64,000 nt of DNA from Cryptomeria japonica (lineage: Eukaryota; Streptophyta; Pinopsida; Cupressales; Cupressaceae), in assembly GCF_030272615.1 (NCBI RefSeq), contig NC_081408.1:59854114-59918113 (forward strand), given 5' to 3'. Shown here piece by piece: positions 33,549-44,574 of the stretch. Every line of letters begins with the position of its first letter. Position 1 is the stretch's first letter. A program made the position numbers and the translations under genes. The notes beneath the pieces are model-generated. The model did not search any database. It worked only from the letters and a program-made list of their open reading frames with translations, and was not told the origin of the DNA.

Positions 33549-34720
33549 GTGACTCTAGAGAGATTTTTCACCAGAGATGATGCATTCATAGGTAATAAAG
33601 TTCCCAAGGATGATGGGAAAGGAAAATGTGAGAAAATAAACTTGGGAGATGAAGCTAATCCAAAAGAAGTGACAATCGACCGATGTTGTTCTGCAGAGGA
33701 AAAGAGAACACTTGGTACACTGCTTAAGGAGTATATTGATGTTTTTTCTTGGTCTTATGATGATCTGAAGGAGTTTAGAAATGGACATTTTCAACATCAG
33801 ATTCTGCTGAAGCCAGGCATCTCTCCTTTTAGGAAAAGTTTAAGAAACTTTAATCCCATCATGGTGGATGCAATTTCTAAGGAAGTTGAGAAAATGCTTA
33901 AGGCCCGAATCATATATCCAATTCACCATTCCACCTAGGTAGGTAACATTGTACCCGTAAGAAAGAAAAATGGGGAAATTTGTATCTGTGTTGATTTTGA
34001 AAATTTGAATCAAGCAAGCCTGAAGGACAACTACGCCTTACCAAATATGGATCACATATTACAGACAGTGTCTGAGTTAGAGATGATGTCGATTTTGGAT
34101 GGTTTTTCTGGTTATAACCAGATATTTGTAGCAGAACATGAGCAGCACAAGACAACATTCATCACTCCATGGGGAACATTCGCATACAACAACATGCCTT
34201 TTGGTTTAATAAATGCCGGAGCCACTTTTCAAAGGGCTGTGGATTCCTCTTTCAAGGATTTTTGAGATAGAATAATTGTAGTTTATCTGAATGACCTCAC
34301 GGTGTTTTCAAAAAAAAGGATCGATCATTTTTGGGATTTGAGTGCAGTATTACAGTGGTGTTGTGGACATGGGATTTCTCTGAATCCTAAGAAATTAGTT
34401 TTTTGCGTCACTGAGGGCAAATTGTTAGGACATATTGTCTCAAAAGAGGGAGTCAAGATTGATCCCGATAGGGTTAATGCAATTCAACGTCTCAGTTTAC
34501 CCTCTAGCCGGACTGGAGTAAGATCGTTCTTTGGTCAAGTGAATTTCCTGAGGAGATTTGTTCCAGAATTTGCTGAGACCACAAAACATATTGTTGGTTT
34601 GCTAAGTGAGCAACATCCTTTCAAGTGGTTCGAAGAAGCCAAAAATGCTTTTGAAAAAATTAAAGGATTATTTGCAAATGCACCCACTCTTGTTAACCCA
34701 GATTTCATGAAGGATTTCAT
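33549..34720 (+). pseudogene. pol: Element C reverse transcriptase (dead active site)
   Basis: Motifs are IDVFSWSYDDL upstream, then KKNGEICICVDFENLNQAS, ILDGFSGYNQI, MPFGLINAGATFQ and then YLND at 34284-34295 where YxDD is required. The second segment FCVTEGKLLGHIVSKEG follows, then FFGQVNFLRRFVPEF in the thumb/connection. Stops at 33936 and 34263 also break it. An aspartate-to-asparagine change at the catalytic pair would abolish polymerisation. Confidence 0.85.
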
Positions 34721-35069
34721 TCTGTATTGTTACGCATCAGACCATACTATGTCTAGAATTCTGTTGCAGTTGGATGAACATGGGGCTGAAATGCCTATAG
34801 CATTCATGAGTACTCCGCTCAAGAAGCATGAGCTCAAATATTCACCTATGGAGAAACATGCATATGCTGTTGTAAAGGTCGTGAAACAGTTTCAATATTA
34901 TATCCTACATTCTCACTCTGTGGTTTTTGTTCCAGATTCAGCCGTGAAAAGCATTTTGACTCAACATGAGGTTGGACTAAATAAGTGAGCAACATGGGTG
35001 ATGAAAATTCAAGAGTATGACTTAGATATTCGCCCTACGAAGACAATTAAAGGGTAGGGCTTATGCAAG
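34640..35069 (+). pseudogene. Element C RNase H after RT
   Basis: It continues the RT frame with FILYCYASDHTMSRILLQ, ELKYSPMEKHAYAVV and an FQYYILHSHSVVF strand, as in gypsy RNase H. The first acidic position reads as ASD with displaced context, so activity is doubtful. TGA at 34986-34988 and TAG at 35055-35057 interrupt the end (KIQEYDLDIRP). Confidence 0.75.
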
Positions 35070-35994
35070 TTGATAGCAGAAAATGAGGTGGAAACTGAAG
35101 CGGAGTTACCATTAACTCTTTTTGTTGGATTGCAGGATACCTGGTTCTCTAATGTGGCCTACTATTTAACTTATGGTAGTTGCCCAAATCATCTATCGGC
35201 TAAAGAACAAAGGAATTTAAAATTAAAGGTTGCAAAGTATGTAATTTGGCAAGATGTTCTATACAAAAAGGGGTTAGATGGAACGTACTTAAGGTGTGTA
35301 GATAAACCTCAACAACAAAAGCTCCTAGAAGCTTATCATGGAGATGTTTGTGGTGGACACTTTTCATCATCTGTTACTACTTTCAAAATTCTAAGAAATT
35401 GTTTTTATTGGCCCGACATGTTTCAGGACGCCTATATTCATGTAAAAGAATGCGAAAAATGTCAATTGTTCTCTGGGAAGCCACATTTAGCAACACTACC
35501 TCTAAGGCCTGTAGTGATGGATGAACCTTTCACATAGTGGGGCATTGATTTCATAGGCCCAATAAAACCTCATTCCAGTGCGGGTCACATGTATATTTTG
35601 ATAGCTATTGACTACTTTACAAAGTGGGTTGAAGCCATTCCTACCAAAAAGGCCAATTCAGAGATTGTGTGTAGTTTTCTCATGGATTACATCCTAGTTC
35701 ATTTTGGGGTACCCCAAAAAATTGTGACAGATAATGCGTCATATTTCTCCTCTGAAGAGTTGACTGTGTTTTGTTATGATCATCAAATTTCACTCTCACA
35801 TTCTTCTGATTATTTTCCATAGGGCAATGGTTTGGCCGAATCTAGCAACAAGAATTTGATAGTCATCATGAAGAAGCTAGTTGACGAGAATACTAGGAAT
35901 TGACATAAGAAGTTATATGAAGCTTTATGGGCAGATAGGATCACACCCAAGAGGGCTATTGGGATGGCACCTTTTGAACTTGTGTATGGTGTAG
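35070..35994 (+). pseudogene. Element C integrase, N-terminal finger and core
   Basis: The HHCC finger reads YHGDVCGGHF, then CEKCQLFSG. Core motifs are WGIDFIGP (after a TAG at 35535), IVTDNASYFSSEEL and GNGLAESSNKNL (after a TAG at 35820). The DDE residues are present. Element D is inserted at 35999/44022, after VYG in the segment that normally reads ATPFELVYG-like, and the rest is at 44027-44425. Confidence 0.82.
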
Positions 35995-35999
35995 GAGCG
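35995..35999. repeat. Target-site duplication of element D, left (GAGCG)
   Basis: GAGCG precedes TGTAGCGTCC, and GAGCG follows the 3' LTR at 44022-44026. It is a perfect 5-bp duplication inside the integrase gene of element C. Confidence 0.95.
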
Positions 36000-36170
36000 T
36001 GTAGCGTCCTAAAATTGTGACACTTGCAATTTCAACTGCATTTGGGTCTTCACGATGGCAGCGCAACGTTGAACCTGAATGGAGACCCCAAAACCTGTTT
36101 GCGACATCAAAAAATGCATCTTTCTGCACCCTGGCCTGATCCTCCTTGCACCCTGCTGTACTGGGAGGTG

Positions 36171-36325
36171 GGACCATGGCGCCCAGTGCCCTGGTCCTTC
36201 AGGACCATGGTGCCCAGCGCCCTGGTCCCTCAGGACCATGGCGCCTAGCGCCTTGGTCCTCCAGGACCATGGCGCCTAGCGCCTTGGTTGTCCAGGACCA
36301 TGGTGCCCAGCGCCTGGTCCCTGGC
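36171..36325 (+). repeat. 31-bp minisatellite in D 5' LTR, five copies
   Basis: The unit AGGACCATGGTGCCCAGCGC followed by CCTGGTCCCTC repeats five times with small changes. The 3' LTR has four copies at about 42911-43038. One unit plus one base explains the 32-bp length difference between the LTRs. Confidence 0.9.
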
Positions 36326-36443
36326 CCTATTTTGGGCCCGGTCTCTTGTTGGGCATCGGGTCTTCAAGTTTGCAATTCAGAAAATAATGTTCCTAGGTTA
36401 GCCTAAGGTTGGAAAAATCAGTCTCCTAACCCTAATTGACAAG

Positions 36444-36450
36444 TATATAA
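36444..36450 (+). promoter_or_regulatory. TATA box of element D 5' LTR
   Basis: TATATAA in the context GACAAGTATATAAACTAC, conserved in the 3' LTR near 43156. This is the expected promoter for the element RNA. Confidence 0.7.
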
Positions 36451-37313
36451 ACTACATTTCCCCTCCCATTTGAGGGAGGAAAACATATGTGTGCATGAGG
36501 CGGAAGCGATATTCAAACATTCAAACATTCAAGCATTCAAGCATTCCTTCAAGCAATTGAGCATTCTAGGTCTCCATTCAAGGCTAGGTGTTGCATTCAA
36601 GATAAGGATTCAACCATTGAAGAGGAGATCACATACAACATACAACGTACAACATCATTACACCTTCGCATGTAAGAATACAAACATTCTTACAACAAGG
36701 TATCAGTACTTGATTACATTACAAACATTTACATTTACAGCATTCTCATTTCTTGGTTAATTCCAAAACTGGGGTTTGACCTAAAGGAAAACCCCTAATC
36801 CCTAACCCCCCAATCGTCCTCTCTTTTCTGTGTGTAGGTTGTAGGTACGCGGTTGTAATTGAAGATCTGGAATCCTTGTGCAGAGACGAACAAATCCCCC
36901 TTTGTTTCGTGGATTTTTCGGAGGACCGTGTGCACTCTAGGCACCATCGTCCTGACAACTTTCACTCAAATTTGTAGGACAGCATCGTCTCGATATTTTA
37001 CTGGTAATTTCAGGTCCGCAGCTTCGTCCCGTGTCCCTATCTCTGTTTACAAATGAATCTTTCTTACTTTACATACACTCCTAGTTCAATCCTTCTATCT
37101 ACATTCTTTACAAAAGAGGGTATCCTTGCTGTCTCAACCCTTGAAACTCATTTAGAATCTAGTCTTGCATTGTGTGGGATTGGATCTTGTGGGTTTCAAC
37201 CCCTCTTTTGAATGTAAAGTCTTCCCTAAGTGAAAACCGTCAACCCTAGTGACCTCCTTTCTCTCTCCTTGGAGTGGGGGAACACCTGGGGTTCGATTTT
37301 CCGCTTTACATTT

Positions 37314-37332
37314 TGGTGAACCCGACGTGAAC
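37314..37332 (+). promoter_or_regulatory. Primer binding site of element D
   Basis: TGGTGAACCCGACGTGAAC starts three bases after the LTR, in the usual position and beginning with TGG to pair with a tRNA CCA end. I cannot assign the tRNA confidently. Confidence 0.8.
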
Positions 37333-38606
37333 ATCCTAATTCTGATTATTCATGGTTAGATCTGAAAAATTGGCTTCCTTAATTACATTTCCATGTTTGA
37401 TCTTTTGCAAATTTTAGAGGTTAATTGCATAAAAACCCTAAATTTTCTTTTAGTAATTGAGCTTGTGAAATGTTTAATTGTTAATGTTTGTTTCAGATCT
37501 ACCCTTCTATTGCAAATTGTCAATTCATATTTGTGCTTTAATTCTGAAAATTAAGTGGTTAAGTGTCAAAACCCTAATTTTTAAAACCTTCTTGGTTCAA
37601 CCTTTGATCGATGATTTCATTGATCAAAACACCTCCAAATCGGCTGTAACTTTGGATTCCACAACAAAATCATAATATCTCTCATCCCTGAAAATTTTGA
37701 AAAAAGTTGCGAGGACCATGTGCACCCCGAGCGCCATTGTCCCCGACATTTTTTCTGAAATTTCGGGAGCTGAATCTTACTGTATTTTTCTGCTAGAATC
37801 CAGAATCTTGGCTGATTTTATCAATTCTAACACTTTCAAAATTAAAGTCAAAGTTGGTCTAGTGATTGCTTGGATTAAGGCTTCTAATCATTCAAAAATT
37901 GTTGAAATTGAAATTTTGTGTTAAAATTGTATTTCTTACTATCCTAAATCTGAAAAGTGTGTTGACATTCATTCGAAGTTTCAGTGCCTTATTCAAATTT
38001 TTGCAGTTTGTAACTTTTGAATTAAGTGTTTAATTGCAACAGCTTTGATTTCCGCTTCCAAAATTGAATTTTGCGTGAAATTGAGTCAACTTTTAAATTT
38101 CAAAGCTTGCATTGCTTTTAGTATTCCCTCTAAAATCATAAAATTCAAAATTTTAGTTTCCCTCTCTTTTTCAAAATTCAAATTTTGCATTTTTCAACAA
38201 TCTTGGTAGGGTTCAATTTTGAGATTGCAACTTTAATTTGGCCTATCTACAGATTGTAAAATCACTCAATTTTTTCAGATTAGCTTTAAAATCATCATAA
38301 CTTTCATCTCTGGAAATTTTGAAAAAAGTTGCGAGGACCGTGTGCACTCCGTTCGCCATGGTCCCAGACATTTTTTCTGAAATTTTGGGAGATTGTTGTG
38401 ATTGCATTTAACAACTTAAATCTAGAAGATTGGCTGATTTTATTGAAATTCGCTACCTCTAAATTCGAAAATAAATTCAAAATTCAAGATTTCAATTTTC
38501 TCTCTTTCTCTAGTGCATGAGTTTTACAACAATAAGCCCTACTTACACTATCCCCGTTAGATGAAGCCTTAGAATTAAGTCTTTCCAAGGTTTAATTATC
38601 GAGGAG
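37333..38606 (+). other. Leader of element D
   Basis: About 1.3 kb of AT-rich DNA with no gene. A block AAAAAAGTTGCGAGGACC, then GTGTGCAC, then a CGCCATNGTCC phrase, occurs twice (about 37690-37770 and 38320-38395). A shorter form lies in the LTR at about 36908-36960. Confidence 0.65.
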
Positions 38607-40325
38607 ATGGAACCTAATTTGAATGGCCTTTTTAACGAGGACACGGGTAATTCCTCTAATCCTCTTAATGATGAAGAAGCTCTCCATGAGGTTTCTGTAG
38701 AACAACTTTCAAAATTGGATAACCAATTTGATGATTTTCAGCAATGGATGTCTCAAGAATACCCCGATAGTCAAGCTCTTTCATTAATTGAGGGTCTAAA
38801 ATGTATGGTACAGAGTGATAAAAATGGAATCGATATTTTGCGTAGTATTGCACACATTGTGGATTTGAATGTGATGCCTATGAAGAGTTGTGCCGAAACT
38901 TTAGGTTATACACAACCTCCTACCCAAGTCAATCATTCTATTCCTTTGACAACTTCTATTGCTAGTATACCTACTTTTACATCAAACATAATGACTACTT
39001 CAATACAAAACATTCCACCTATGATCACCAGTCATGGGGGCAATCCTTCTTCTTCAATCAACCCTCTTCCTTCATTCAATCCGACTTCTTCATTCATTCC
39101 TTCAATGAGTGTTCCTATTACATCTCCACAAATGAACATGACGCAAGGGGGCAATTCATTTAACCATTCCATTCCTCCTTGTAGTGTTCCTTTTTTCCAA
39201 TCATCTCCTATGACTAACCATCATAGTGTCCTGCCACCTTACTCTCAATCAATACCTTCTTTCAATAACATAATACCTCCATCACAATCTAACATGTCTA
39301 ATATGAACTCTTCGACTGAAGCGACCATTAACAATCTTGCACAAACTGTCTCTTCTTTATAGCAACAAATTGCCTCTATGAATCAATCTAAGTTTAGTGT
39401 GCCCACATTTGATGTTGCGAGCCCACTTTCTCTTGACATTGTTCAAGCTATCCCCCCTAAGCATGTTGAAATCCTGCAGTTGGAGCTTTATAATGGTAAG
39501 GGTGATCCTCTAACACATGTTAAGACCTTTCAAACAATATGTACCAATTTTGCTCATGACCAAAGGTTTCTTGCAAAATTGTTTACTAGAACATTAAGAG
39601 ATAAGGCTCTACAATGGTATTGCTCGTTGCCTTCCTATTCTATTACTTCTTTTCAACAACTTGCAAATACTTTTATTCAACGATTTCAAAACAATATAGG
39701 TCCTAAAGTTACTTTTATTGATTTAATGCATTGTAAACAAGGTGTTAAAGAAAAAGTGACTGATTTCATTGGTAGATATAAGCATTTGTATGCTCAAATT
39801 TCTTTTCCAGTACCTGACAATGATATTCAAAGGATCTTTATTTCTAATTTACAAAAAGATATTAGAGAAAAACTTCTATTTTCTGAGTTTACTTCTTTCC
39901 AATAGTTGTGCGCAACTCTTCACAATTATCAACTGACTATGAGCCAAATGGAACGAGAAAATCCTATGGCTCCGAGTGATAAGGGTGATAGTAGTCAACA
40001 ACCATTTGGGAAGTTTAAACCGAACAGAGAGTTCATTAAGTTCAATGAAAACATCACCAACAACAATGTGAATGCAGCATCAGGTGTGCCTCCTATTTCT
40101 AAGTTTTTCAAGAAAGAAAGAAAGTTTACTCCTTTGAATGAAACATTGCATAGTATTATGAATAGGTTATTGGAACAAAATGTGCTTACTCTCCCTCCTA
40201 TAAAGCAAATAGATCCTGCAAAGATTAATTCACCCTATTTTGATAACAAATCTTTTTGTCAATTTCATCGTTAACCTGGGCATGATACTGAAAAATGTTT
40301 TGCTTTAAAGGGTAAAATTCAAAAT
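38607..40325 (+). pseudogene. gag: Element D Gag
   Basis: ATG 38607 (MEPNLNGLFNEDTGN). A long serine/proline-rich N-terminal region is followed by a Gag core: LELYNGKGDPLTHVKTF, RDKALQWYCSLPSYSI, LANTFIQRFQNNIG and VTDFIGRYKHLYAQIS. A knuckle CQFHR, stop, PGHDTEKC spans 40257-40301. Stops at 39360 (TAG), 39903 (TAG) and 40272 (TAA) lie where element E has CAA, CAG and CAA, so they are C-to-T decay stops. No frameshift occurs in this part. Confidence 0.85.
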
Positions 40326-41944
40326 TTGATTGATAATAATACTATCTCTGTTTCAGGTGTGAATTATAAAGGCAACACATCTGTAGCTCCTCCTAACCAA
40401 AATCTTAAGATTTTTACTGATCCATTACCTTCTCATACCTCTAATGTGATTGAGACTAATGATTCCTCTTTCTCACCTGATGGTCTTGTGTCTATGGCTC
40501 CGAATGTGATTAACTTTGTAGAGCAGCAAAAAATCCCTAAAGAACCTTCCATCACATTTGATTCCAGTGAAACTATCAGGGCACCTGATGGTCCTTTATA
40601 TATAGTTGCAAAAGTCAAGAATACACCTTGTCATGGAGTGCTTATTGATCCTTCTTGCATGGTTAATGTCATTACTAAAAAATTTCTTTTTACTTTGCAA
40701 TTAAATCAAGTGATCTATGATTAAACAAATGTGGTTGTGAAACTATTTGATGCATTTTCTTCTCCTACAATTGGTTCTATTACATTACCTATTGAGGTCC
40801 ATAACAAATCCCTTGATGTAAACTTTGCTATTATTCCATCATCCGAACAATTTCATGTGAAGCTAGGCTATCCTTGGTTATATTCCATGAAAGCTATTGC
40901 TTCTCCTATTCACAAGTGTTTGAAATTTCCCCATAATGGTGAAGTTGTTACTATCAATCATAGTCTCTTTAAACCAGCTGAAAGAACTTCTAGCATTCCT
41001 ATTGATTATTTTTGGCCTAAACAATTCCAATCTCTTCCACCGCGAAGTGATCATCTTTTCAAATCTTATCAAAAGTGGAAAAAAGATATGATCCTATCTC
41101 TAAGTGAACCTAGAACACCCAAACTTGATATTCCCATCATTCTTGAGAAGGAAGTTCTTCCTTTGAAAGATAAAACTAATGTCTTTCCTCAAGAAGATTC
41201 CCAACCCATCCCTATGGATGTGACTATGTCTATATCTAATAAACTTTCTAAAAGTATACCTATACCTCCTCGTCATGATGGGCTTGGTCTCCTTCCTAAA
41301 CCAAATATTCCTCCTTTATATGGAGCAGTTCCTCCTCCTTCCTCTTATAGAGAGAAGAGACCTTCCTCTTCTCCTATTGTCCAACCTAAGAGACCACAAC
41401 CCAAACACCCAAGTGATAAGGATGAGAAAATTCCTCCTCCTCAATCTTCTCAACTCCCTACTAAGACCAGATGAAATCGTTCTGCACGTGAACGCCGATG
41501 AAAGTGTCACGTGAACACCGACGAAAGTGTCATCTTAGAGCTTGGGCAGCTGCTTCTCAAACTTTGCAATCCCCAAAAACACCTTCAGCTAGTATTATTC
41601 CATTTTCTCCTTAGCCGAAAATTGAGCCAAAATCTCCTAAACATAAGATGCATGATGGTTTTGATCCTGTGCGAGTTAAAGATCCTATTTTTATAAATCT
41701 TGATGATGATACAGATGAAAATGTTATTCATGATGAAAATGTTACTCCTCTTCATTCTGATAGTGAATATGAATATGTTGATGTTGATAACCATTTATCT
41801 AATGAATTTTCTAAAGCACTTATTCTAGCTCCTAGACAAGAACAACATGGCTTGGAACATGAACATAGCCCTTGTTTGGATCTTGTGACAACTCCATCTA
41901 CTGTGTTGGATGTTCCTCCTCTAGCGTGTTTCCTGCCTTCCTGA
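40326..41944 (+). pseudogene. Element D protease-like domain and acidic C-terminus
   Basis: The protease-like fold is recognisable: YIVAKVKNTPCHGVLIDPSC, then NVVVKLFDAFSSPTIG, then FHVKLGYPWLYSMKAI. The active-site triad reads D-P-S in place of D-S/T-G. The same D-P-S-C is present in element E, so it is a family trait. A proline-rich section with HDGLGLLPKPNIPPLYG follows, then an acidic end (SDSEYEYVDVDNHLSNEF) finishing at 41942-41944. A TAA at 40722 and a 23-bp tandem duplication at 41486-41531 break the frame. Nothing of RT follows. Confidence 0.75.
41486..41531 (+). repeat. 23-bp tandem duplication causing a frameshift in D
   Basis: ACGTGAACGCCGATGAAAGT plus GTC is followed directly by ACGTGAACACCGACGAAAGT plus GTC. 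Twenty-three bases shift the frame from that of gag to the one used at 41532-41944. Element E has a single copy at the matching place. Confidence 0.85.
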
Positions 41945-42742
41945 AATATTGATCAGCAAGATCGGGGGGTGGATGACGTGCTAGACTAGTTTCATTAGCA
42001 TAGCAGATTCTCTCCTCCTCTCTTTATCTCTTTTGTTACTTCTTCTATGTGTTATTCTCATTCTTCTATTTGTTGTCCTTACTGTTGTCTACTTGAGGAC
42101 GATGCAAAGCATTGAGATCTCTTTTGGTCTCTCTCATGTTGACTCAAAAGACACATGTGTTCCCTTCTTCTAGGTGACTTTCCTTGATTGGGGAATGAAG
42201 AACAATTATGCATACATACATATGATATAAATGAATTATCATACAACATACTGACCCTGAGGAAAGCAAAGTCACCTCGTGTTTTGTGCTTTGTGTCTAT
42301 TATCCTTGGGCTTATCTCACACTTGGGGGCTAAATCCTTGTGATAACGTGCTCCTTTCCCTTCTCATTTCTTATGTGTATCACTACCTTAAAGCAATCAC
42401 CCCCGATGAGGTGTGTGCGATCACTTTAATGTAGGGGGCATACACTCCGTCCATATCTCTTCAAGATACTTGAAAATTTCTTGGTGAACTTAGCTTTGCC
42501 TTGAAAATTTTTGGTATTTTTCTTACATGACTCATAGTGAGGGAACCTTACTACTGACAGTCATGGTTCTCCCTCATGATCTTCCCTTTTACTTTGTCAA
42601 TCAAAGTCGTAAGATCCTTAGTCCACTGGGGGCTTGGTGTATCTTGCTTCCTTGACGTGGTGAAAGTCTTTCAATGTTGTTTCCTTGTACTTTACCGGAA
42701 GTATGGGCGTATGCTTATACTCCTGCTAAAGTGGGGGCTAAA
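41945..42742 (+). other. 3' non-coding region of element D with polypurine tract
   Basis: No ORF of note. It is CT-rich near 42000-42090, and its phrases such as GGGGGCTAAATCCTTGTGATAA are shared with element E (53105-53897). The polypurine tract AAAGTGGGGGCTAA at 42729-42742 ends at the 3' LTR. Confidence 0.75.
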
Positions 42743-44021
42743 TGTAGCATCCTAAAATTGTGACACTTGCAATTTTGACTGCATTTGGGTCTTCACGATG
42801 GCGGCGCAACGTTGAACCTGAATGGAGACCTTGAAACCTATTTGCGACATCAAAAATTGCATCTTTCTGCACCCTGGCCTGATCCTCCTTGCACCCTACT
42901 GTCTCGGGAGGTGGGACCATGGTGCCCAGCACCCTGGTCCCTCAGGACCATGGTGCCCAGCACCCTGGTCCCTCAGGACCATGGCGCCTAGTGCCTTGGT
43001 TTTCCAAGACCATGGTGCCCAGCGCCTGGTCCCTGGCCCTATTTTGGGCCCGGTCTCTTGTTGGGCATCGGGTCTTCAAGTTTGCAATTCAGAAAATAAT
43101 GTTCCTAGGTTAGCCTAAGGTTGGAAAAATCAGTCTCCTAACCCTAATTGACAAGTATATAAACTACATTTCCCCTCCCATTTGAGGGAGGAAAACATAT
43201 GTGTGCATGAGGCGGAAGCGATATTCAAACATTCAAACATTCAAGCATTCAAGCATTCCTTCAAGCAATTGAGCATTCTAGGTCTCCATTCAAGGCTAGG
43301 TGTTGCATTCAAGATAAGGATTCAACCATTGAAGAGGAGATCACATACAACATTCAACATACAACATCATTACACCTTCGCATGTAAGAATACAAACATT
43401 CTTACAACAAGGTATCAGTACTTGATTACATTACAAACATTTACATTTACAACATTCTCATTTCTTGGTTAATTCCAAAACTGGGGTTTGACCTAAAGGA
43501 AAACCCCTAATCCCTAACCCCCAATTGTCCTCTCTTTTCTATGTGTAGGTTGTAGGTATGCAACTATGATTGAAGATCTAGAATCCTTGTGCAGAGACGA
43601 ACAGATCCCCCTTCGTTTCTCAAATGTTTTGGAGGGCCGTGTGCACTCTGGGTGCCATCGTCCCGACAACTTTCACTCAAATTTGTAGGACAGCATCGTC
43701 TCGACATTTTACTGCTAATTTTAGGTCCATAGCTTCGTCCCGTGTCCCTATCTTTGTTTACAAACGAATCTTTCTTACTTTACATACACTCCTAGTTCAA
43801 TCCTTCTATCTACATTCTTTACAAAAGAGGGTATCCTTGCTGTCTCAACCCTTGAAACTCATTTAGAATCCAGTCTTGCATTGTGTGGGATTGGATCTTG
43901 TGGGTTTCAACCCCTCTTTTGAATGTAAAGTCTTCCCTAAGTGAAAACCATCAACCCTAGTGACCTCCTTTCTCTCTCCTTGGAGTGGGGGAACACCTGG
44001 GGTTCGATTTTTCGCTTTACA
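42743..44021 (+). repeat. 3' LTR of element D, 1,279 bp
   Basis: It starts TGTAGCATCCTAAAATTGTG and ends TTTTCGCTTTACA, followed by GAGCG. It has four copies of the 31-bp repeat and a TATATAA at about 43156. Differences from the 5' LTR are few and mostly single bases. Confidence 0.95.
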
Positions 44022-44425
44022 GAGCGAAACTTTCTTTGCCACTGGAGTTATCAGCAACCAAACTGCAAACAGTAGTGGAAGATTCCTTCTTTCAAAATGC
44101 TTTGGAGAAAAGAATCATGTATCTGACAAATTTAGAAGAAGAGAGGGAATTGCTGGTGGATAGGATTTCAGAACATCAGAGCCGAGTAAAGAGGATTTTT
44201 GACATGTGAGGTCGACCAAGAGGTTTCCTGGTAGGAGATGAGGTGCTGCTATGGGACAAAAGGAAAGAGTCCAAAGGTGCTCACAACAATTTTGGTTCAT
44301 TGTGGAAAGGTCCTTTCAGAATTTGTGAAGCCATAGGACAAAATGCATTCAGACTCAGCTATGCTGATGGAATGATCATGCCTTATACCTATAATGGGCA
44401 AGATCTCAAGCTCTATAAATTATAA
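44022..44425 (+). pseudogene. Element C integrase C-terminal part
   Basis: It resumes the integrase of element C after the D insertion. It gives LSLPLELSATKLQTVVEDSF, LEEERELLVDRISEHQS, a TGA near 44206, then FLVGDEVLLWDKRKE and a GPF module (LWKGPFRICEAIGQNAFRL), ending at TAA 44423-44425. No chromodomain is seen. The first five bases are the target duplication. Confidence 0.82.
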
Positions 44426-44574
44426 GTCCAGTGTTTGAGTCACTTGTACATAGTAGTCTAGGTATTTTTGGTTGTGCTCTTAACCCTTTCCCCGTTGTTT
44501 TATGTTTTGCGAAACCAGAGTCTGTGAGTTCTTTGCATTTTCCTTTGAAAAATACAATCCCCAGTCAGAGCCAA
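44426..44574 (+). other. Element C 3' untranslated stretch before the LTR
   Basis: 149 bases with no clear polypurine tract: the bases before the LTR read CCCCAGTCAGAGCCAA. The tract is either decayed or unusual. Confidence 0.5.

Larger units (their letters stand above)
36000..37310 (+). repeat. 5' LTR of element D, 1,311 bp
   Basis: It starts TGTAGCGTCCTAAAATTGTG and ends TTTCCGCTTTACA. It contains five copies of a 31-bp GGACCATGG repeat (36171-36325), and TATATAA at about 36444. It also contains ATTCAAACATTCAAGCATTC repeats near 36510-36545. Confidence 0.95.
36000..44021 (+). mobile_element. Element D: complete non-autonomous gag-protease LTR element, 8,022 bp
   Basis: TG...CA LTRs of 1,311 and 1,279 bp, perfect GAGCG duplication, PBS, leader, one Gag-protease-like frame, non-coding 3' region and polypurine tract. 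No RT, RNase H or integrase could be found. It is the innermost and hence youngest insertion of the nest, and its LTRs look nearly identical. It is related to element E throughout. Confidence 0.95.

Noticed and set aside
36024-36406. Overlapping ORFs rich in PWRLAPWS-type repeats in the D LTR
   Set aside because: They come from the 31-bp minisatellite, read in several frames, and are not genes.
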